Assembly (NCBI RefSeq): GCF_028464145.1
Contig: NZ_JAQPCG010000002.1
Location: 579,574 to 643,573 of the forward strand
Reading direction: 5' to 3'
Length of the DNA stretch: 64,000 nucleotides
From: Maribacter sp. PR1
GTDB taxonomy: Bacteria > Bacteroidota > Bacteroidia > Flavobacteriales > Flavobacteriaceae
The notes under the pieces are model-generated. The model saw nothing but the letters and a program-made list of their open reading frames with translations, did no database searches and was not told the origin of the DNA. Position numbers and translations under genes: made by a program. Numbering within the stretch: the stretch's first letter is position 1; every line of letters begins with the position of its first letter. This document shows, piece after piece, positions 45,878 through 53,872 of this stretch.

Positions 45878-46821
45878 CTCTTTGATAGGCTTTCCAATAT
45901 TTTTTTTAAAACAATTTGTGCGGCATAGGTCCTATTATTGGCCTGTTCAATAACCAAGCTTTGTTCACTGTCCAGCACCGCATCTTCGACCACCACATTT
46001 CTACGTACCGGCAAACAGTGCATAAATTTGGCCGAACCCAATTTTTCCATGGTCATCATCCAATTAGAATCTTGATTTGAAACGTTTCCGTAATCGGTAT
46101 AACTGCTCCAATTTTTTACATACACAAAATCCGCGTTTTCCAATGCTTTTTTTTGGTCGTATTCAATGGTCGTATTTTTGGAAATGGCTTCGTTCAGTTC
46201 ATATCCCTCAGGATGGGTGATTACAAAATCGGCTTCTTGCAGTTGCATCATTTCCACAAAGGAATTGGCCACTGCATGGGGTAGGGCCTTTGGATGAGGA
46301 GCCCATGACAAAACCACTTTGGGCTTGACCTTTGTTTTTTGTTCTTCCATGGTAATGGCATCGGCCAAAGCTTGCAATGGATGACCTACAGAGCTTTCCA
46401 TATTCACAATGGGAATACTGGTATATTTCTTAAAACCGTTCAACACAACTTCGGCTTCGTCCTGTTCCTTATCGGTCAAAGAGGCAAAAGCTCTAATGGC
46501 CACAATATCGCAAAATTGTGAAACTACTTGGGCAGCCTCTTTAATATGTTCTGAAGTGTTCTGATTCATTATGGTGCCATCTCCGTATTCCAACGCCCAA
46601 CCTTCATTACCAAAATTCATGACCATAACCTCCATGCCCAAGTTCATGGCCGCTTTTTGTGTGCTTAAACGGGTTCTAAGACTATTGTTGAAAAAAAGCA
46701 GGCAAATAGTCTTATCTGCACCCAGTTTTTTATCCGCTTTGGGGTTAGCCTTTAGTTTCTGAGCTTCTTTTACCCATTCAGATAGATTGTCTATATCACT
46801 AATGGACAAGTAATTCTTCAT
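45874..46821 (-). CDS. argF': N-succinylornithine-type carbamoyltransferase (ArgF')
   Basis: 315 residues of the aspartate/ornithine carbamoyltransferase fold. The carbamoyl-phosphate loop is FFNNSLRTRLSTQ, where standard enzymes have SxRTR; the NSLRTR form and the block MNFGNEGWALEYGDG match the Bacteroides-type acyl-ornithine transcarbamylases. C-terminal MHCLPVRRNVVVED completes the site. The enzyme carbamoylates N-acylornithine (succinyl in Bacteroides fragilis) to N-acylcitrulline. I infer succinyl from the family, not from a proven residue. It begins where proB ends, overlapping by 4 bp. Confidence 0.9.
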   Translation of the reverse strand: MKNYLSISDIDNLSEWVKEAQKLKANPKADKKLGADKTICLLFFNNSLRTRLSTQKAAMNLGMEVMVMNFGNEGWALEYGDGTIMNQNTSEHIKEAAQVVSQFCDIVAIRAFASLTDKEQDEAEVVLNGFKKYTSIPIVNMESSVGHPLQALADAITMEEQKTKVKPKVVLSWAPHPKALPHAVANSFVEMMQLQEADFVITHPEGYELNEAISKNTTIEYDQKKALENADFVYVKNWSSYTDYGNVSNQDSNWMMTMEKLGSAKFMHCLPVRRNVVVEDAVLDSEQSLVIEQANNRTYAAQIVLKKILESLSKR

Positions 46822-47582
46822 ATCTTGATTTTTGTAAAGTTTGATGCGCCTTCAATCGCATCCAAAATAAAATTATCCTTAAGGCCGTTCACAATCCAGG
46901 TTTCAATGTGAGCTTTTTTTGCAATTTTAGCGGCCTCCATTTTAGACTCCATCCCACCGGTACCATGGGAAGATTTTTCCATACTGATTTCCTTCTCTAA
47001 ATCACTGATATAATTAACTTCCAAAATGGTTTTGGGACTGATATGATTGATGGTCTCTTTTACGTAAATTCCATTGGTATTAGTGGCAATAATCAATAAG
47101 TCTGCCTTTAGAAGGCTAGCGGTCAAGGCCGCAAGTTTATCATTGTCACCAAATTGAATTTCATCCGTAGCTACGGTATCATTCTCATTGATAATAGGTA
47201 TAAAATTATTTTCTACCAGCACGTTAATGGTGTTCCTTATATTTTCCTTGGATTCCGGTTTTTCAAAATCTGAATAAGAAAGCAAACATTGTGAGGTGAA
47301 AAGCCCCAACTCCCTAAAGTTTTCCTGGAAGATACGCATCAAATGGGGCTGACCTATGGATGCCAAGGCCTGCTTAACCGTAATTTCCTTTCCATTGTGC
47401 TCCAAGTTTACAAATTGTTTGGCGGCGGCAATAGCACCTGAACTTACTAGAATGAACTCGTAATCGTTTTTAAGCTTTGCAATTTGCCTACCGATATCCT
47501 CAATCTTACCTCTAGAAATCTGGTCGGTTTCCTTGGTAAGGGTATTGGAGCCAATTTTTAATAAAATTCTTTTTTTGGACAT
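46818..47582 (-). CDS. proB: Glutamate 5-kinase, short form without PUA domain
   Basis: 254 residues, only the amino-acid kinase domain: LLKIGSNTLT, SSGAIAAAKQF, INENDTVATDEIQFGDND, and GTGGMESKMEAAKIA. The E. coli enzyme has an extra ~100-residue C-terminal PUA domain, absent here, as in many Bacteroidota. It phosphorylates glutamate in the first proline step and partners with ProA. A 111-bp gap to the proA stop precedes it; that gap shows no ORF. Confidence 0.95.
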   Translation of the reverse strand: MSKKRILLKIGSNTLTKETDQISRGKIEDIGRQIAKLKNDYEFILVSSGAIAAAKQFVNLEHNGKEITVKQALASIGQPHLMRIFQENFRELGLFTSQCLLSYSDFEKPESKENIRNTINVLVENNFIPIINENDTVATDEIQFGDNDKLAALTASLLKADLLIIATNTNGIYVKETINHISPKTILEVNYISDLEKEISMEKSSHGTGGMESKMEAAKIAKKAHIETWIVNGLKDNFILDAIEGASNFTKIKI

Positions 47583-47693
47583 TACTTTTCTTGTCTTTAG
47601 CTTTTAGCCGTTTGCTTAATAATTTTTCTAACTCCTAACTAAGGTCCCGACTGCACTCGACCTGACAGATTTATTTATTTTACCATCAACCAT

Positions 47694-48890
47694 TTACCTT
47701 ACCTGACCGTTGCCTTTTACATACCACTTATTGGTCACCAGATGTTGAAGGCCAATGGGCCCTCTTTGGTGCAATTTATCCGTGCTTATCGCTAACTCCC
47801 CACCGAGTCCAAACTGTCCGCCATCCGTAAATCGGGACGAGGCATTGTGATACACTGCCGCAGAATCCACTGAAGTCATAAACTCGTCGGCCTTTTCATC
47901 GTTGTTGGTTACGATAACGGCGGAGTGGCCTCCACCATACGTGTTTATAGTGCTTACCGCTTCATTTAAGTCGGGAACCTGGCCTATAAGAATTTTATAG
48001 TCCAAAAATTCCTCATACCAGACCTTTTCGTGGGGAATTACTGATGTTCCCTCCAAACCTTCCAACTTGGCATCCGTCAAAATTTCGACATTATGCTTTT
48101 TCAAGGATTGGGTGAGATGTTGTAAAAACTCCTGCTTTCTTGGTAAATCTCTTGAAATAAGAACTTTGTCCAAGGCGTTACATGCTGATATTTTTGACGT
48201 TTTCCCATTGATAATAATGTCGAGAGCCATCTGCAGATCGGCCTCTGTATCCACATAGACAAAATTGTTTCCCCTTCCACTGACGATAACTGGGCAGGTA
48301 GCATGTTCCTTCACAAAGGCGATTAACTTTTCTCCGCCACGAGGAACTATCAAATCCAATTTTTGTGATGGATTTTCCAAAAAAGCTTGGGTTTGTAATC
48401 GGTTAAATTGGAGATAGGTTACCCAATCTGAGGAGCAACTATGCTCCTCCAATGCTTGGTGCCAAAGGTCTACCAAGAAAAGATTACTGTGAAATGACTC
48501 CTTTCCACCCTTTAATAAGATTTTGTTACCCGATTTAAAAGTGATTCCCGCCGCCTCAATGGTGACATCCGGTCTGGATTCATAGATGATTAGAATGGTT
48601 CCAAAAGGAGCAGTTTTATTGCTGACTCTAATTCCATTTTCATGGGTAAAGGAAAAACGTTCAATGCCGAGGGGATCCGGTTCGTTGGCCAGTTTTTCCA
48701 AAGCCGAAATCATTCCCTCGATTTTGGATTTGTCCACTTTTAATCGGTCGGCCATGGCCAAATCCTCACCATTGTAGCCATTCAAATCCTTTTGATTGGC
48801 TTCCAATAACGTTGATTTTTCTATAGAAATTAATCGTGCCATGGTAGTTAACACGGCATTTCGCACTTTTATGTCTAGTGGCTTGCTCAA
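47694..48890 (-). CDS. proA: Glutamate-5-semialdehyde dehydrogenase
   Basis: 398 residues, started at TTG 48890, which overlaps the argD stop (TTGA); no in-frame ATG exists before residue 17 and the N-terminus is needed for the family length. Motifs: YESRPDVTIEAAG, KGGKESFHSN, VPRGGEKLI, and the catalytic Cys in TSKISACNALDKVL. It reduces glutamyl 5-phosphate to the semialdehyde in proline synthesis. The TTGA overlap couples it to argD. Confidence 0.94.
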   Translation of the reverse strand: MSKPLDIKVRNAVLTTMARLISIEKSTLLEANQKDLNGYNGEDLAMADRLKVDKSKIEGMISALEKLANEPDPLGIERFSFTHENGIRVSNKTAPFGTILIIYESRPDVTIEAAGITFKSGNKILLKGGKESFHSNLFLVDLWHQALEEHSCSSDWVTYLQFNRLQTQAFLENPSQKLDLIVPRGGEKLIAFVKEHATCPVIVSGRGNNFVYVDTEADLQMALDIIINGKTSKISACNALDKVLISRDLPRKQEFLQHLTQSLKKHNVEILTDAKLEGLEGTSVIPHEKVWYEEFLDYKILIGQVPDLNEAVSTINTYGGGHSAVIVTNNDEKADEFMTSVDSAAVYHNASSRFTDGGQFGLGGELAISTDKLHQRGPIGLQHLVTNKWYVKGNGQVR

Positions 48891-50014
48891 TGTAATGCTG
48901 CTTTTAAGGCTTTAAAAAAAATATCGATATCCTTTTCCGTAATATTTAAAGCTGGCAGGATTCTAAGTACATACTTGTCTTTTGCGCCTCCGGTAAACAA
49001 ATGATGGTCATAAATCAGTTTTTTTCGCAGTGAACTTACCTCAAAATCAAATTCCAATCCCAACATCAATCCTCTACCTTTTACCCTTTTTACTTGTGGA
49101 ATTTCTTTTGCCTTTTGGCTAAAATATGCACCGATTTTGGCTGCATTTTTTACTAAATCTTCTTTTTCAATGACCTCCAAAACGGCCAAACTGGCAACAC
49201 AGGCCAAATGATTACCACCAAAAGTAGTTCCCAATAGACCATGACTTGCCTTAATATCTTCATGTATCAATATTCCTCCAACAGGGAAACCATTGCCCAT
49301 ACCTTTGGCAATACTTATGATGTCCGGCTGAATACCATGGTGTTGAAATCCAAAGAATTTTCCACTTCTTCCAAATCCGGACTGTACTTCATCTGCAATT
49401 AATACAACCTGGTTTTCCTTGCACAAGGAAGCGATTTCTTGACAAAAACTAGTGGTCGGCTCATCCAATCCGCCAACGCCCTGTATGGTCTCAAGGATTA
49501 CCGCACAAACATCACCTTTCCCCAGTTCTTTTTTGAGGACTTCTGTATCATCCAAACTTAAAAAGGTCACCTGCTGTTGTTTGTTGATTGGGGCGTTTAT
49601 TGCTACATTGTCCGTAGCGGCAACAGCTGCCGAGGTTCTGCCATGAAAACTATTTTTAAAGGCAATCACCCTTGATTTTTCAGTGACAAAGGAGGCCATT
49701 TTTAATGCGTTCTCATTAGCCTCAGCACCTGAATTGCACAAAAAGAGATTGTAATCTTCGCAATCTGAAAGAGTTCCTAGTTTTTCCGCCAATTCCACTT
49801 GTAAAGGGTTTTGGACCGCATTACTGTAGAACCCTATTTTGTCCAATTGGTCTTTTAATCGTTTAATATAATGTGGATGGGAGTGCCCAATGGAAATTAC
49901 GGCGTGGCCACCGTAGAAATCCAAATACTCTTGGCCTTTGTCATCTGTCACTATCATTCCCTTTGCGGAAACCGGGGTAACATCGTACAGTGGATATACG
50001 TCGAAAAGTTTCAT
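48887..50014 (-). CDS. argD: Acyl-ornithine aminotransferase
   Basis: 375 residues of the class III PLP-dependent aminotransferases: FLCNSGAEANENALK (PLP phosphate), FKNSFHGRTSAAVAAT, VILETIQGVGG, LIADEVQSGFGRSG, and the Schiff-base Lys in IISIAKGMGNGFPVG. It makes N-acylornithine from N-acylglutamate semialdehyde, using glutamate as amino donor. It is 4 bp after proC and overlaps proA, an example of Arg and Pro genes interleaved in one transcript. Confidence 0.95.
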   Translation of the reverse strand: MKLFDVYPLYDVTPVSAKGMIVTDDKGQEYLDFYGGHAVISIGHSHPHYIKRLKDQLDKIGFYSNAVQNPLQVELAEKLGTLSDCEDYNLFLCNSGAEANENALKMASFVTEKSRVIAFKNSFHGRTSAAVAATDNVAINAPINKQQQVTFLSLDDTEVLKKELGKGDVCAVILETIQGVGGLDEPTTSFCQEIASLCKENQVVLIADEVQSGFGRSGKFFGFQHHGIQPDIISIAKGMGNGFPVGGILIHEDIKASHGLLGTTFGGNHLACVASLAVLEVIEKEDLVKNAAKIGAYFSQKAKEIPQVKRVKGRGLMLGLEFDFEVSSLRKKLIYDHHLFTGGAKDKYVLRILPALNITEKDIDIFFKALKAALH

Positions 50015-50018
50015 CTAT

Positions 50019-50813
50019 CTATCTTTTTTTGAACTCCGTTATTTTATCGTAGGAAGCTACAATACCCTGGATAAGGGATGAGCTTAATCCTTGGTGCTCC
50101 ATTTCGTTCAACCCTTGTATGGTACAGCCCATTGGGGTAGTAACCCTATCTATTTCCTCTTCCGGATGGTTGCCGGATTCTATCAATAATTTTGCCGCTC
50201 CATTACAAGTATGCATGGCTAGTTCCTGAGCTTCCTTCGCATCGAAGCCTAATTGAATGGCCCCTTGTGTTGTAGCTCTTATTAAACGCATCCAAAAAGC
50301 AATACCGCTGGCACAGATAACTGTTGCCGCCTGCATTTGTGCTTCGGGAATTTGCATGGAATGTCCCATTCTATTGAAAATCGCCTTGGCCAAATCAATA
50401 CGGTTTTTACCTTTATCATTACTGCAGATACAGGTCATGGATTCCCCGACTGAAATAGCAGTGTTGGGCATACTTCGAATGATATATCTATCGGATCCGA
50501 TAATGGCTTCTATCTTATGAATTTCAAAACCGGTGATTGTGGAAATGATTACATGGTTATCGTTCAAAAGGTCTTTGACGCTTTCAAGTATATCGGCAAA
50601 ATGACTCGGCTGAACCGCAAAAATTAAAATGTCCGACTTAGCCACCGCTTCCCTATTATCTGAAGTAACAGTGACGTTTCCATATTTTTCGTACTCGGAG
50701 ATGGACTCTGCATTTCTTTTGGTAAGGTACATACTCGTTGCACCATTACTATTGAGTATCCCCTTAGCTATGGAAAGTCCTAAATTACCTGTTCCTATAA
50801 TGGCTATTTTCAT
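50019..50813 (-). CDS. proC: Pyrroline-5-carboxylate reductase
   Basis: 264 residues. An N-terminal NAD(P) loop (IIGTGNLGLSIAKGIL, 4-19) and the C-terminal ProC signature VTTPMGCTIQGLNEME identify it. FAVQPSHF and IRSMPNTAISVG are also typical. It makes proline from pyrroline 5-carboxylate, the last step for proline. It sits between argC and argD; the gap to argC is 31 bp. Confidence 0.95.
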   Translation of the reverse strand: MKIAIIGTGNLGLSIAKGILNSNGATSMYLTKRNAESISEYEKYGNVTVTSDNREAVAKSDILIFAVQPSHFADILESVKDLLNDNHVIISTITGFEIHKIEAIIGSDRYIIRSMPNTAISVGESMTCICSNDKGKNRIDLAKAIFNRMGHSMQIPEAQMQAATVICASGIAFWMRLIRATTQGAIQLGFDAKEAQELAMHTCNGAAKLLIESGNHPEEEIDRVTTPMGCTIQGLNEMEHQGLSSSLIQGIVASYDKITEFKKR

Positions 50814-50844
50814 GTGTCTATTTTTTATTGTTTTTCAACGACAT

Positions 50845-51819
50845 CTAGAAAACACTCGCCTTAAGATTTAGTCCAAGATTTTCTTCCAGGCCTAAAATTA
50901 AGTTCATGTTCTGTACCGCCTGCCCGGATGCTCCTTTTAATAAATTATCGATGGCAGAAGTAATCAATAGGGTATCGTTATGCTTATGCAGATGAATATG
51001 GCAATTGTTCGTGTTCACTACTTGTTTTAAATGGAGTGGCTCTTCCGAAACATGAGTGAAAACCGCATCGGCATAATATCCTTTGAAAAATTTCTTGGCC
51101 TCTTCAAGAGTACCGGTAAAATTTGTATATGCGGTAGCCAAAATCCCTCTGGTGAAGTTACCCCGATTGGGAAGGAAAAATAGTTCTCCCGTTTTTTCCT
51201 GTAGGGAATTTAAACTTTCGTTAATTTCCCCTAAGTGTTGATGCGTAAAAGGTTTGTACCAGCTTACATTATTATTTCTCCAGCTAAAGTGGGAAGTATC
51301 CGAAGGGCTTACGCCTGCACCTGTGCTTCCCGTTACGGCATTTACATGAATGTTTTCCGATAGTTTTCCTTTTTCCGCAAGCGGTAGTAAGGCTAATTGT
51401 ATCGCTGTGGCAAAACAACCTGGATTTGCAATGTATTGTGCGTTTACGATTTTCTTTGAATTCAATTCGGGTAGACCATAGACAAATTGTTTCCCGTTGA
51501 AATTGGCATCCGCCCGTAACCGAAAATCATTGCTTAAATCAATGATGATAGTCTCGGATGAAAACTCATTTTCCAATAAAAACTTGGAGGAATTTCCGTG
51601 TCCTAAACAGAGGAATACAACATCAACCTCTAGGTTTACATCACCTGTAAATTGTAAATCCGTCAGTCCTAAAAGGTCGGTATGTGCGGTCGATAAACCT
51701 TTACCGGCCCTTGTGGTGGAATAGACAAAATCGATTTCCACCGCGGGATGGTTTAGTAAAATTCGAATCAGTTCCCCGCCAGTATAACCTGAGCCGCCGA
51801 TAATACCTGCCTTAATCAT
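50845..51819 (-). CDS. argC: N-acyl-gamma-glutamyl-phosphate reductase
   Basis: 324 residues with the NADP loop GIIGGSGYTGGELIRIL (5-21), the catalytic Cys in NPGCFATAIQLALLPL, and HRGNFTRG/HQHLGEIN blocks. It reduces acylglutamyl phosphate to the semialdehyde. Its start overlaps the argG stop by 8 bp. Confidence 0.95.
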   Translation of the reverse strand: MIKAGIIGGSGYTGGELIRILLNHPAVEIDFVYSTTRAGKGLSTAHTDLLGLTDLQFTGDVNLEVDVVFLCLGHGNSSKFLLENEFSSETIIIDLSNDFRLRADANFNGKQFVYGLPELNSKKIVNAQYIANPGCFATAIQLALLPLAEKGKLSENIHVNAVTGSTGAGVSPSDTSHFSWRNNNVSWYKPFTHQHLGEINESLNSLQEKTGELFFLPNRGNFTRGILATAYTNFTGTLEEAKKFFKGYYADAVFTHVSEEPLHLKQVVNTNNCHIHLHKHNDTLLITSAIDNLLKGASGQAVQNMNLILGLEENLGLNLKASVF

Positions 51820-52999
51820 CGTTTTGGTTTACGTGGTTATAAATTTTTCCTGCGTTAGACTGTATTTTGATAAAGCCCTTAGCCTCCTGGGCCGTCCAAC
51901 CTTTGTTCATTTCGCCATAACTTCCAAAAGAAGCGTTCATTAAATCGTGCGGAGACGAAATTCCATTTAATCTAAATTGGAATGGGTATAAGCTTATAAA
52001 TACATCCCCGGACACCGTTTTTTGGGTATCCGTTAAAAAGGCTTCTATATTTCGCATCACGGCATCTAAATAGTTTCCTTCATGTAAGAGCATGCCATAG
52101 AAATTTCCTTGTAGTTCCTTTTGATATTGTTGCCACTTGGTCAAGGTGTGCTTTTCCAATAGGTGATGGGCCTTAATGATAATCAAGGCAGCCGCGGCCT
52201 CAAATCCAACCCTTCCCTTAATTCCTATTATGGTATCACCCACATGAATGTCCCTGCCAATGGCATATTTGGAGGCCATGTCTTCTAACTTTTCAATATT
52301 GTTCACAGGTTTGTCGGAAATGTCATCTATGGCTACCAACTCACCATTTTCGAAGGTCAGCTTCACATCTGTTGGTGTTTTTTCTTCTAACTGACTTGGG
52401 TAGGCGCTATCGGGTAATGGCTTGTCCGATGTAAGGGTTTCATCTCCGCCTACGGAGGTTCCCCAAAGACCTTTATTAATACTGTACTTGGCTTTTTCCC
52501 AAGGATAATCTACTCCGTTTTCCTTTAAATACTGAATTTCTACTTCACGGGCCAATTTATTATCTCTTATTGGAGTGATAATTTCTATTTCCGGTGCAAT
52601 AATTTGGAAAATCATATCAAAACGAACTTGGTCGTTTCCCGCACCCGTGCTACCATGGGCAATGTACTTGGCTCCAATTTTTTTGGCATGGTTTACAATT
52701 TCGATAGCCTGTACAATTCGTTCGGAACTAACAGATAAAGGGTAGGTATTGTTCTTAAGTACGTTCCCGAAAATTAGATACTTAACTACCTTATCGTAGA
52801 AGGTCTGTACGGCATCAATAGAGGTGTATGAAGTTGCTCCCAATTCCAGAGCCTTTTCTTCGATGGTTTTTATTTCTTCAGTAGAAAATCCGCCGGTATT
52901 AACGCTCACCGCATGTACCTCGAATCCCTTTTCCTTTGATAAATATTTTGCGCAATAGGAGGTGTCCAATCCCCCACTATATGCTAATACTAATTTCAT
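51812..52999 (-). CDS. argG: Argininosuccinate synthase
   Basis: 395 residues. The N-terminal ATP pyrophosphatase motif LAYSGGLDTSYC (4-15) and HGSTGAGNDQVRFD are diagnostic. It joins citrulline and aspartate with ATP to argininosuccinate, the step before ArgH. It is the second gene of the operon, 24 bp after the GNAT gene. Confidence 0.96.
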   Translation of the reverse strand: MKLVLAYSGGLDTSYCAKYLSKEKGFEVHAVSVNTGGFSTEEIKTIEEKALELGATSYTSIDAVQTFYDKVVKYLIFGNVLKNNTYPLSVSSERIVQAIEIVNHAKKIGAKYIAHGSTGAGNDQVRFDMIFQIIAPEIEIITPIRDNKLAREVEIQYLKENGVDYPWEKAKYSINKGLWGTSVGGDETLTSDKPLPDSAYPSQLEEKTPTDVKLTFENGELVAIDDISDKPVNNIEKLEDMASKYAIGRDIHVGDTIIGIKGRVGFEAAAALIIIKAHHLLEKHTLTKWQQYQKELQGNFYGMLLHEGNYLDAVMRNIEAFLTDTQKTVSGDVFISLYPFQFRLNGISSPHDLMNASFGSYGEMNKGWTAQEAKGFIKIQSNAGKIYNHVNQNDD

Positions 53000-53023
53000 G
53001 CGTTCTATTTTATGTATTGACTT

Positions 53024-53641
53024 TTACTTTTTTTTCTTTAAAAACAAAGTTTCCTTAATGCTTTTTAACCTTTTAAAAGACTTGCTGGTTATTTCCTTTT
53101 TCTTGTTGTCCTTTTCCTTTTTTTCCGAATCGTACAACATCCCGGTACAAAGGCACATTTTTCTTTCCGTTCTGGTCAAAATATCAAAGTTTTTACAGGT
53201 TTGACATCCCTTCCAGAATTCAGGATCATCCGTAAGTTCGGAAAACGTAACAGGTTGGTAGCCAAGTTCGTAATTAATTTTCATAACCGCTAACCCTGTA
53301 GTGATACCAAAAATTTTCGCATTTGGAAACTTCTCCCTGCTCAGCTCAAAAATTCTGGCCTTAATGGTCTTAGCAAGTCCCTGCCCTCTGTAATCTGGGT
53401 GTACGATTAACCCAGAATTAGCCACGAATTTTTCATGACCCCACACCTCGATGTAACAGAAGCCTGCAAATTTTTCGCCATCCAAGGCGATGATTGCATT
53501 ACCGTTCGATAGTTTTTTTTGAATGTACTCCGGTGTTCGTTTGGCAATACCAGTACCTCGAACCTTAGCGGATTCACCAATGGTATCGCAAATAATCTGT
53601 GCGTATTTAAAATGTGATTCGTTAGCAACAACTAGCTTCAT
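53024..53641 (-). CDS. GNAT-family N-acyltransferase, first gene of the Arg/Pro operon
   Basis: 205 residues. The GNAT core has AGFCYIEVWGHEKF, the acyl-CoA loop HPDYRGQGLAKTIKA (about 93-107) and GLAVMKINYELGY. After it comes a Cys-rich segment, GCQTCKNF ... RKMCLCTG (about 150-173), and a Lys-rich tail. Arginine synthesis needs an N-acylglutamate synthase and no argA or argJ is in the operon, so this protein is the best candidate for glutamate acylation (acetyl or succinyl). The Cys set (CxxC and CxC) could bind a metal or sense redox state. Assignment is from context. Confidence 0.75.
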   Translation of the reverse strand: MKLVVANESHFKYAQIICDTIGESAKVRGTGIAKRTPEYIQKKLSNGNAIIALDGEKFAGFCYIEVWGHEKFVANSGLIVHPDYRGQGLAKTIKARIFELSREKFPNAKIFGITTGLAVMKINYELGYQPVTFSELTDDPEFWKGCQTCKNFDILTRTERKMCLCTGMLYDSEKKEKDNKKKEITSKSFKRLKSIKETLFLKKKK

Positions 53642-53710
53642 TGCTATTAGAGTTTAAAAGAAATATAAAATATGATTTTGTTCGTGCGGAAATGGACTCA
53701 CCTAATTCCA

Positions 53711-53735
53711 TGAAAATAATAATACCCTTACGGGC
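53711..53735 (-). promoter_or_regulatory. Small attenuator-like hairpin at the end of the Arg leader
   Basis: On the minus strand GCCC-GTAA-GGGT (53735 to 53724) can form a four-pair stem with a GNRA tetraloop, followed by ATTATTATTTTC. Its 5' arm lies inside the last Arg and Pro codons of the leader and its loop holds the leader stop codon, so a stalled ribosome would block it. The stem is short; it is a weak terminator candidate only. Confidence 0.35.
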
Positions 53736-53808
53736 GACGACGGCGAGATACGGGACGTGTTGGAGACTGAAGACTCCTTAAAGCTAAAATGTAATTATCC
53801 TCGTTCAT
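53728..53808 (-). CDS. Arg/Pro-rich leader peptide (26 aa) of the arginine-proline operon
   Basis: A short frame from ATG 53808 to TAA 53728 encodes 26 residues: an N-terminal half MNEDNYILALRS and a tail ending PTRPVSRRRRP. Six of 26 residues are Arg and three are Pro. The four consecutive Arg codons (CGC CGT CGT CGC, 53734-53745) are followed by Pro and stop. The start of the first operon gene (GNAT, 53641) is 86 nt further. The operon makes exactly arginine and proline, so this fits a leader peptide whose translation stalls when Arg or Pro charged tRNA is scarce. A small GCCC-GTAA-GGGT hairpin with a T-rich tail overlaps its end. Too short for standard gene calls; sequence-only evidence. 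Confidence 0.72.
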   Translation of the reverse strand: MNEDNYILALRSLQSPTRPVSRRRRP

Positions 53809-53823
53809 TATGAGGTAAATGTA

Positions 53824-53832
53824 CAAATAATA
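53824..53832 (-). promoter_or_regulatory. Possible -7 element for the Arg/Pro operon
   Basis: TATTATTTG on the minus strand is close to the flavobacterial -7 consensus TAnnTTTG (one base longer). It is 15 nt before the leader ATG, which would give a very short 5' UTR. No clear -33 TTG at ideal spacing was found; TTG-containing sequence lies about 30 nt upstream. Confidence 0.3.
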
Positions 53833-53872
53833 TAGAACCTACCTAATTGAAGTAAAATTTTTTACAAAAACT

